The notes below the pieces were generated by a model. That model saw only the letters and a program-made list of their open reading frames with translations, was not told the origin of the DNA and searched no databases. From Bacteroidales bacterium (GTDB lineage: Bacteria > Bacteroidota > Bacteroidia > Bacteroidales > Paludibacteraceae), in the NCBI GenBank assembly GCA_022784645.1, contig JALFZG010000065.1, positions 1 through 48,311 of the forward strand: a DNA stretch of 48,311 bases, read 5' to 3'. How positions within the stretch are numbered: the stretch's first letter is position 1; each line of letters begins with the position of its first letter. Positions 42,545-48,311 of the stretch are shown piece by piece. A program made the translations under genes and the position numbers.

Positions 42545-42780
42545 TTTTTTATTCGTTCATTATTCGTTCATCGCTCGTTCATCGTTCGTTCATCGCACGT
42601 ACTTTTACGTGCACTGCAAGCTAGATACAAGCTAGATGCACGTAGGCAGAACGTATAAAACACGGTGCCAACGATGAGGACTCATTGAGGAACCATTGAG
42701 GAGGAAGCGTGGAGGCATTGAGGAGGAAGCGTGGAGTCATTGTGGAGGAAGCGTGGAGGCTTTTTGCGGAAAAAGGAGGT
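42545..42780. repeat. Word-repeat block between gltX and recQ
   Basis: No gene. From left to right: TTCGTTCAT/CGTTCATCG words (42551-42593), a perfect GCACGTA-CTTT-TACGTGC hairpin (42595-42612), GCAAGCTAGAT and ACAAGCTAGAT (42616-42626, 42627-42637), then GGAGGAAGCGTGGA/CATTGAGGA words repeated at least four times (about 42680-42760). Read in reverse complement it has the same module order as 290-490. Confidence 0.7.
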
Positions 42781-42781
42781 A

Positions 42782-44368
42782 TCAAGCAAGTCGCTCGATG
42801 GCGGTATGGAGGCGACGGAGCGTCTCTTCTTTGCCGAGGACGTTGGTTATTTCCCAAATATGCGGTCCGCGAGCAGCACCCACGAGGGTGATACGGAAAG
42901 CGTTCATCACCAAACCTACGCCATACTCTTTTTGCGCAATCCAATCCATCACAATCTTGTCGAGCGTCTCGGCATTCCACTCGTTGATGCCTTCAAGCAG
43001 GGTGTAGAGTTCACGCATGTGTGCAGGCGACTCCTCTTTCCAGCGTTTCTTGAGCGATTTCTCGTCGTATTCCGCGGGGGCAACGAAGAAGAAGGCGGCT
43101 TGCTCCCATAATTCCGGCACGAAATTAACGCGCTCTTTCATGAGGTCGATTACATGTGCAATCACGTTTTCGCCCTTTTTCAATACGGCCTCCTTATGCT
43201 CAGCCGGCACAGCTGCGAGGAACTGCGGCAGGAGTTGCTCGCCGGTGTAATTCTGCAGATACTGATGGTTGAACCATTTGCCTTTCTCATAATCGAATTT
43301 CGCACCCGACTTGCTCACGCGGTCGAGCGAGAATTGTTCGATGAGCTCCTGCATGGAGAAAATCTCCTGATCGGAAGCGGCATGCCAACCGAGTAGGGCA
43401 AGGAAATTGATGACTGCTTCGGGGAGATAACCGCTCTCTCGATAACCTGACGAAATGGTGCCGTCTTTCTGGTTGTGGAACTCGAGCGGGAAAACGGGGA
43501 AGCCGAGTCGGTCGCCATCGCGTTTAGACAATTTGCCATTGCCATCGGGCTTGAGGAGCAAGGGCAGATGGGCGAACTGCGGCATGGTATCTTCCCATCC
43601 AAAAGCGCGATAAAGGAGCACGTGGAGGGGAGCGGACGGCAGCCATTCTTCGCCACGAATCACGTGCGTCACCTCCATCAGATGGTCGTCAACGATATTG
43701 GCCAGATGGTAGGTTGGGAGGTCGTCAGCCGACTTATAGAGCACCTTGTCGTCGAGGATGTTGGAGTTGATGACAACCTCACCTCGGATGAGATCGTGAA
43801 CGTGCACGTCTTCATTGGGTTCAATCTTAAAACGAACGACATATTTGTCGCCTCGTGCGATGCGTGCCTCCACCTCTTCTTTGCTGAGTGTGAGGGAGTT
43901 AACCATCTGCGTGCGGGTGCGGGCATCGTATTGGAAATTGCTGATTTCATTACGCTTGGCTTCGAGTTCTTCGGGGGAGTCAAAAGCAATGTAAGCATGT
44001 CCGCTATTGAGGAGTTGATCTACATACTGATGGTAGATTTCTCGGCGCTCCGACTGACGATACGGCCCGTGAGGACCTGCCTGCATGGGCAGTCCTTCTT
44101 TGGGTTGCTCCCACTCGCGTGTAGAGCCTTCTGCGGGTTGGCAACCGATACCTTCGTCGATACCAATGCCGAGCCATTGGAGGGCTTCGATGATATATTC
44201 CTCAGCTCCCGGCACGAAGCGGGCAGAGTCCGTATCTTCGATGCGGAGGAGCATGTCGCCTCCATGCTGACGAGCGAAGAGATAATTATAGAGGGCGGTA
44301 CGAACACCGCCAATGTGAAGAGCTCCGGTAGGGGAGGGTGCAAAGCGCACGCGTACTTTTCTTTCCAT
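42782..44368 (-). CDS. gltX: Glutamyl-tRNA synthetase
   Basis: 528 residues. HIGH-type motif [13 protein letters not shown] (residues 9-21), the KMSKS equivalent [12 protein letters not shown], and a full C-terminal anticodon-binding region. A segment at about 90-110 ([20 protein letters not shown]) is a Bacteroidota-type insertion. It charges tRNA-Glu, and possibly tRNA-Gln where the transamidation pathway is used. It lies 31 bp downstream of the patatin gene on the same strand. Confidence 0.96.
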   Translation of the reverse strand: MERKVRVRFAPSPTGALHIGGVRTALYNYLFARQHGGDMLLRIEDTDSARFVPGAEEYIIEALQWLGIGIDEGIGCQPAEGSTREWEQPKEGLPMQAGPHGPYRQSERREIYHQYVDQLLNSGHAYIAFDSPEELEAKRNEISNFQYDARTRTQMVNSLTLSKEEVEARIARGDKYVVRFKIEPNEDVHVHDLIRGEVVINSNILDDKVLYKSADDLPTYHLANIVDDHLMEVTHVIRGEEWLPSAPLHVLLYRAFGWEDTMPQFAHLPLLLKPDGNGKLSKRDGDRLGFPVFPLEFHNQKDGTISSGYRESGYLPEAVINFLALLGWHAASDQEIFSMQELIEQFSLDRVSKSGAKFDYEKGKWFNHQYLQNYTGEQLLPQFLAAVPAEHKEAVLKKGENVIAHVIDLMKERVNFVPELWEQAAFFFVAPAEYDEKSLKKRWKEESPAHMRELYTLLEGINEWNAETLDKIVMDWIAQKEYGVGLVMNAFRITLVGAARGPHIWEITNVLGKEETLRRLHTAIERLA

Positions 44369-44399
44369 ATATAATTAATATAATGAGTTGATAGTCTAT

Positions 44400-45299
44400 T
44401 TATTGGTTGCTGATGGAATGCTCGTAGATGTCGAGTTGCTGAGCCATGAGTTCGCGTCCGCGATCCATGATTTCAGCGGCTTTGTCGAAATCGAAAGTGG
44501 TGTAAGCATCCTGCGCCATTTCAGCGAGGATATCGGGCTTGGTCATAGCAATCATCGTGCGGCAGTTGGCTTGCAATTGAAGGTCGAAGGTGCGGTTGAC
44601 CATATTGAGGTAGTTGATGTTGCGGGTGAGCTTCGTTTCCTCGAGGTCGTCCGCCAACTTGTTCCAAAGCTTCTCCGCCTGACTGCCGAGTCGTCCCATC
44701 TTTTCGAACACAGCAGGTGAGGATGGCAAGAGCCATGCGGGCTCAATCTCCGATCGTCCGGAGATATTGACAGCCGCAAGGATATCGCCTTCTGTTCGAG
44801 CAATCTGATTAAGCGGGAGGGGGTTGACGAGTCCGCCATCTACGAGTAGGGTATTGTTGTATTCAAGCGGCTCAAAACACATGGGGATGGAGATGGATGC
44901 TCGGATGGCTGTGAAGAGACTGCCGGAGCGGAAAACGACCTCCTCGGAGTGGATGAAATCGGTAGCCACAAACGCGCACGGGATGGGTAAATCTTCGATA
45001 TTTCGGTCGGGCACCCATTCTTGGATAGCCTGCAAGACTCGGTCGCCTTTTACCAAATGCGACAAGCCAAACGAGAAGTCCGTTAGGGAGAGGATGTCCC
45101 GTTTGTCGAGCGAGCAGAACCAATCACGCGCCTCGCTTATTTTGCCGGCCGCATAAATGCCGCCTATGAGGCTGCCGATGGAGCAACCTGCGATACTGCT
45201 AATCTGATAACCGCGCGACTCGAGCTCCTCGATGGCTCCGATGTGCGCCATGCCGCGAGCACCTCCGCTCGCCAATACCAATGCAACCTTTTTTGCCAT
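44400..45299 (-). CDS. Patatin-like phospholipase (RssA/YlbK type)
   Basis: 299 residues, no signal peptide. The catalytic Ser-Asp dyad is visible: GCSIGS with Ser40 and DGG with Asp154 (LLVDGGLVNP). The oxyanion-hole motif ASGGARG lies at 10-16. The C-terminal 100 residues are helical and typical of the short RssA-like group. It probably hydrolyses acyl esters of membrane lipids in the cytoplasm; substrate unknown. First gene of a two-gene unit with gltX, with its own promoter. Confidence 0.88.
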   Translation of the reverse strand: MAKKVALVLASGGARGMAHIGAIEELESRGYQISSIAGCSIGSLIGGIYAAGKISEARDWFCSLDKRDILSLTDFSFGLSHLVKGDRVLQAIQEWVPDRNIEDLPIPCAFVATDFIHSEEVVFRSGSLFTAIRASISIPMCFEPLEYNNTLLVDGGLVNPLPLNQIARTEGDILAAVNISGRSEIEPAWLLPSSPAVFEKMGRLGSQAEKLWNKLADDLEETKLTRNINYLNMVNRTFDLQLQANCRTMIAMTKPDILAEMAQDAYTTFDFDKAAEIMDRGRELMAQQLDIYEHSISNQ

Positions 45300-45315
45300 T
45301 TTAGAATATTTTTTG

Positions 45316-45347
45316 CAAAATTACGGCTTTTTTTTGAATTATGCAAA
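45316..45347 (-). promoter_or_regulatory. Promoter of the patatin-gltX unit
   Basis: Minus-strand TAATTTTG (45323-45316) and TTTG (45347-45344), 20-nt spacer, 17 bp before the ATG at 45299. Divergent from the carboxyltransferase promoter, with about 37 bp between the two -33 boxes. Confidence 0.85.
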
Positions 45348-45384
45348 TCTATTTGCTATTTTTCTAACGAAAAATGTAAAAAAA

Positions 45385-45416
45385 TTTTTTTATGTGAAAT
45401 GTTTTTAGTAATTTTG
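45385..45416 (+). promoter_or_regulatory. Promoter of the carboxyltransferase gene
   Basis: TAATTTTG at 45409-45416; the -33 position 45385-45388 reads TTTT, one mismatch. It lies 65 bp before the ATG at 45482. Confidence 0.65.
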
Positions 45417-45481
45417 CCGCGGTTTGGGAAAAGTATGCCCGAACGTTAACAGAAACTACAAAAATCTAACAACAGAAAAAT

Positions 45482-47398
45482 ATGGCAAAAGAAATTAAAT
45501 TCAGCCTCGTCTATCGTGACATGTGGCAGTCCTCGGGTAAGTATGTCCCCCGCAAGGACCAGTTGGCAAAGATAGCTCCCGTGATTATCGACATGGGTTG
45601 CTTTGACCGCGTGGAGACCAACGGTGGCGCTTCGGAGCAGGTGAACTTGCTGTATGGCGAGAATCCGAATCAGGCTGTTCGTACGTTTACAAAACCATTT
45701 CACGAGGCAGGTATTCAGACGCACATGCTCGACCGCGGCTTAAACGCGCTTCGCATGAATCCGGTGCCGGCCGATGTTCGTGAACTTATGTATAAGGTTA
45801 AGCACGCGCAAGGTACGGATATCACGCGTATCTTCTGCGGCTTGAACGACCCTCGCAATATCATCCCGTCAATCAAGTGGGCTAAGGCAGCCGGCATGAT
45901 AGCGCAGGCTACTATGTGTATCACCTACAGCGAGGTGCACACGGCAGAGTATTATATCAACCTGGCCGAGCAGCTGATTGAAGGTGGAGCACAGGAGATC
46001 TGCTTGAAGGATATGGCTGGTATCGGTCGTCCGGCGATGCTCGGCACGATTGTAGCTGCTATCAAGGAGAAGCATCCTGATATCATTATTCAATACCACG
46101 GCCATACCGGTCCGGGCTTCTCGGTGGCTTCGATGCTCGAGGTGGCTAAGGCTGGTGGCGATATCCTCGACGTAGCGATGGAGCCGCTGAGCTGGGGTAA
46201 GGTGCATCCGGATGTGATCACCATTCAAGCCATGCTCAAAGATGCCGGTTTCAAGGTGAAAGATATCAATATGAAAGCCTATATGGAGGCTCGTTCGCTC
46301 ACCCAATCGTTTATCGACGATTTCTTGGGCTATTGGATTGACCCGAAGAACGCGTTGATGACCTCACTTTTGGTGGGTTGCGGTCTTCCGGGCGGCATGA
46401 TGGGCTCGCTCATGGCCGACCTCAAGGGTATGCACGCAGCTATCAATATGAACCTCGCTAAGCGTGGTGAACACCAATATACCGAAGACGAGTTGCTCGT
46501 TGAGCTCTTCAACGAAGTACAACGTATATGGCCGATGCTCGGTACGCCATGTCTGGTTACGCCGTTCTCGCAGTATGTGAAGAATGCCGCTTTGATGAAC
46601 CTCTACAGCCGCTCGATGGGCGAGGCTCCGTTCACGCGTATGGATCCTGCTATGTGGGGCATGATTCTCGGCAAGTCGGGTAAACTGCCCGGTAAGCTTG
46701 CGCCCGAAATCATCAAGCTCGCTGAGGAGAAAGGCTTTGAGTTCTACACCGGCGACCCGCAAGCGCTCTATCCGAACCAGCTCCCGCATTATATCGAGGA
46801 GATGGAGAAACTCGGTTGGGACCGCGGTCAAGACGACGAAGAACTCTTCGAGTTCGCTATGCACGAGAAGCAGTATCGCGAGTATAAGTCGGGTCAGGCT
46901 AAGGAGCAATTCAATAAAGACTTGCTCGAGCGTATGGAGAAAGCCGCACAGGGTGGCAAGCAGATCGTGTATCTCTCGGATGCCGACAAGCGCGCCATCC
47001 TTCACCCGAACGCTGATCCGATTGAGGCTCCCAAAGCCGGTACGGTATTGTGGGAACTCGATTTCAACGAGGCTTCGCATGCCCCCGCATTTGGCACGTT
47101 CTTCAAGAAAAACAGCCCAATCTGCTACTTGCAGACGCAGAGTGGTGTGGAGGCTATCCTCGCTCCCGAGCATTGCCGCGTTGTGAATATCGAGAAGCAG
47201 CAAGGCGCTAAGGCTACCAAGGCAGATGTGATTGCCTGGGTGGAGAAAGCTGACTTGCTCGAAGAGGCTGCTGAGGGCATCAAGAGTGCTGCAGAGAAAG
47301 TGAAAGATGCAATTCAGGACCTCACTCGTAAGGCTGACACCAAGCTCGCGGAGAAGGTGGAGCAAAGCAAATGGAATAAAAAAGGACAACTTAAATAA
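45482..47398 (+). CDS. Carboxyltransferase subunit (oxaloacetate decarboxylase alpha / pyruvate carboxylase B type) lacking the biotin lysine
   Basis: 638 residues. TIM-barrel carboxyltransferase: YRDMWQSSGKYVPR (11-24, metal-binding Asp), ETNGGASEQVNLLYGENP, the carbamylated-lysine motif CLKDMAGIG, the metal ligands in YHGHTGPG and the PYC-OADA helical domain (DEVQRIWP-like segment ELFNEVQRIWPMLGTPCLVT). Residues about 515-595 have the fold pattern of a biotinyl domain, but the site that should read AMKM is LQTQSGVEAI (550-559), with Ser554 where the biotin lysine belongs. So this protein cannot carry biotin itself. It presumably moves CO2 to or from a separate carrier as part of an oxaloacetate decarboxylase or similar complex. 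The last 45 residues are a charged helical tail. Confidence 0.9.
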   Translation: MAKEIKFSLVYRDMWQSSGKYVPRKDQLAKIAPVIIDMGCFDRVETNGGASEQVNLLYGENPNQAVRTFTKPFHEAGIQTHMLDRGLNALRMNPVPADVRELMYKVKHAQGTDITRIFCGLNDPRNIIPSIKWAKAAGMIAQATMCITYSEVHTAEYYINLAEQLIEGGAQEICLKDMAGIGRPAMLGTIVAAIKEKHPDIIIQYHGHTGPGFSVASMLEVAKAGGDILDVAMEPLSWGKVHPDVITIQAMLKDAGFKVKDINMKAYMEARSLTQSFIDDFLGYWIDPKNALMTSLLVGCGLPGGMMGSLMADLKGMHAAINMNLAKRGEHQYTEDELLVELFNEVQRIWPMLGTPCLVTPFSQYVKNAALMNLYSRSMGEAPFTRMDPAMWGMILGKSGKLPGKLAPEIIKLAEEKGFEFYTGDPQALYPNQLPHYIEEMEKLGWDRGQDDEELFEFAMHEKQYREYKSGQAKEQFNKDLLERMEKAAQGGKQIVYLSDADKRAILHPNADPIEAPKAGTVLWELDFNEASHAPAFGTFFKKNSPICYLQTQSGVEAILAPEHCRVVNIEKQQGAKATKADVIAWVEKADLLEEAAEGIKSAAEKVKDAIQDLTRKADTKLAEKVEQSKWNKKGQLK

Positions 47399-47407
47399 TA
47401 TACAAAT

Positions 47408-47863
47408 ATGAAAAAATATCTTTGTCTGATTACGCTTGTATTGGCAGGGCTAACAAGTTGCGATCGGCCCAGAAAAGAGTATTGGGATGTGGAGATCAAT
47501 TCTAACTGCGAGGTATGGGGAGTGAATGACCCCGCTCATAATGTAGATTGGATATGTAGAGATATCGATGAACGTATAAACGGAGTCATAGTACTTTGGC
47601 CTTCTCGTGCTGGATATAAGGAGTTTTATACTATTTGGACGAACAAAGAGGATTCTGAAAACCAATTGGTTGCCTTGACGCGTAGTAAATCTGCGAATGA
47701 ACAGGGGGCGGCCTATTCGCATTGGTTGTTGTTTTGGGATAGTGAGTACAAAATAGTTTTTGGTGAATCACTACCCCAGCAAATGATTGAAGACGATTAT
47801 AACTACATTAATAATCATTACGCATGTACGGATACAATATGCGTAATGACGTGCATAAAATAA
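47408..47863 (+). CDS. Small lipoprotein of unknown function
   Basis: 151 residues. Lipobox GLTSC (Cys18). No family recognised. The mature part is rich in Trp (five to six residues) and contains [20 protein letters not shown] and [17 protein letters not shown], suggesting a compact beta domain; six cysteines after the lipobox, with several near the end ([14 protein letters not shown]), could form disulfides. It starts 9 bp after the carboxyltransferase stop but has a visibly lower GC content than its neighbours, so it may be a recent arrival. Confidence 0.6.
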   Translation: MKKYLCLITLVLAGLTSCDRPRKEYWDVEINSNCEVWGVNDPAHNVDWICRDIDERINGVIVLWPSRAGYKEFYTIWTNKEDSENQLVALTRSKSANEQGAAYSHWLLFWDSEYKIVFGESLPQQMIEDDYNYINNHYACTDTICVMTCIK

Positions 47864-47913
47864 TTCGCGAAATAGTCATAATGTTAAACCCTAAAATTTT
47901 AGTACAAACAAAC

Positions 47914-48171
47914 ATGAAAAAGCAGTACAATTTCAATGCGGGTCCGTCTATCCTCCCGCAGGAAGTAATCAAGCAAACGGCTGATGCCGTAATGGATTTT
48001 GAAGGCCACGGCCTTTCTATTCTCGAAATCTCTCACCGAGCTAAGTATTTCCAGCCGGTAGTTGACGAAGCAGAGGCGCTCTTCAAGGAGCTCTTGAACA
48101 TTCCCGAAGGGTATCGCGTGATTTTCCTCGGTGGTGGTGCTTCGCTCCAATTCTGCATGGTGCCGTTTAAC
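47914..48171 (+). CDS. serC: Phosphoserine aminotransferase, N-terminal part (broken at a sequence junction)
   Basis: The ATG at 47914 begins [20 protein letters not shown], followed by [20 protein letters not shown] and [18 protein letters not shown], the conserved first 86 residues of SerC; the GGGASLQF segment helps bind pyridoxal phosphate. After VPFN the expected continuation is absent. The frame stays open to the window end but reads unrelated Cys/Arg/Lys-rich sequence. The gene makes phosphoserine from 3-phosphohydroxypyruvate. About 270 residues of the enzyme are missing. Confidence 0.85.
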
Positions 48172-48311
48172 TCCGTCAGGCTCAAGATGCTGCTGACCGC
48201 ATGCAGAAAGTGTACAAAGAGGGTGGTGTGTCGGAAGTCCGTTGGATGCAAATGCAAACGGATTTGGCTAAGGCTGAGCAAGCGGCTGTTACGACCGCCA
48301 AGAACCTCGAA
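48171..48311 (+). CDS. Fragment of an RND/HlyD-type adaptor protein, abutting serC out of frame
   Basis: A frame open from 48171 to the window end encodes 47 residues including [20 protein letters not shown] and [18 protein letters not shown]. This is the alpha-hairpin pattern of membrane-fusion proteins, with the turn GGVSEVRW comparable to TGSVSQQTYD in the adaptor at 11068-12084. The same frame has a stop (TAA, 48168-48170) immediately before, exactly where the SerC homology ends. I infer a join between two unrelated loci, either an assembly error or a true rearrangement. Confidence 0.45.

Noticed and set aside
1..48311. tRNA, rRNA, riboswitch and prophage genes
   Set aside because: Looked for tRNA arms (GTTCGAATC-type), rRNA segments, common riboswitch cores and phage structural genes; found none I can support.

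Overview
The window looks like one contig from a member of the Bacteroidota, most likely order Bacteroidales. The evidence is the set of Bacteroidota-type sigma-ABfr promoters (TTTG, a spacer that is almost always exactly 20 nt, then TAnnTTTG), the lack of Shine-Dalgarno sequences, a PorT-like type IX secretion protein, a BspA-type leucine-rich-repeat protein, a long-N-terminus Rho, and the order secG / small protein / lptE / sigma-54-type regulator. No 16S rRNA or tRNA gene is present, so I do not place it more finely. The two ends are suspicious: base 1 lies inside an IS5-type transposase, and the last ~140 bases look like a different gene (an efflux adaptor) joined to the front of serC.

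Layout. 1-1290: transposase tail, degenerate word repeats, a gene remnant, and two copies of a GGTGGGTTC...GAACCCACC element. 1291-7226: five closely packed genes for exported proteins (beta-barrel, fibronectin-like lipoprotein, small secreted protein, BspA LRR protein, PEGA plus sulfatase-modifying-factor protein). 7227-8147: repeat-rich gap. 8148-8621: small outer-membrane barrel with its own promoter and terminator. 9015-15762: TetR regulator plus a complete RND efflux system (TolC, lipoprotein adaptor, pump, small PG0541-like partner), apparently one operon. 15916-17651: lipoate ligase and glutamyl-Q tRNA(Asp) synthetase; menA converges on them. 18516-22741: an accessory island with a secreted SGNH acetylesterase flanked by inverted repeats and by arrays of tiny hairpins. 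22742-25379 (minus): secG, small protein, lptE, sigma-54-type regulator. 25516-32416 (plus): ABC ATPase, ruvB, HAD nucleotidase, grpE-dnaJ, GH3 beta-glucosidase. 32569-35025: TonB-receptor-like barrel. 35026-35587: a candidate small RNA between convergent genes. 35588-45299 (minus): beta-helix lipoprotein, porT, aroQ, rho, recQ, gltX, patatin phospholipase. 45482-end (plus): carboxyltransferase (oxaloacetate decarboxylase alpha type), lipoprotein, broken serC.

How they fit. Most genes are core housekeeping or envelope functions. PorT implies that a type IX secretion system exists in the genome, and two exported proteins here (the LRR protein and the acetylesterase) end in a very similar short tail that could be a sorting or processing signal. 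The acetylesterase and GH3 enzyme point to plant polysaccharide use. The carboxyltransferase lacks the biotin-accepting lysine, so it probably works with separate carrier and membrane subunits.

The most unusual material is non-coding. In 18.7-22.6 kb there are inverted and direct copies of a GTAACGTTT/42-bp repeat family and about twelve roughly 20-bp units made of a small hairpin followed by GTTCCA; the stems differ between units but still pair. I found no CRISPR array, prophage or complete insertion sequence.
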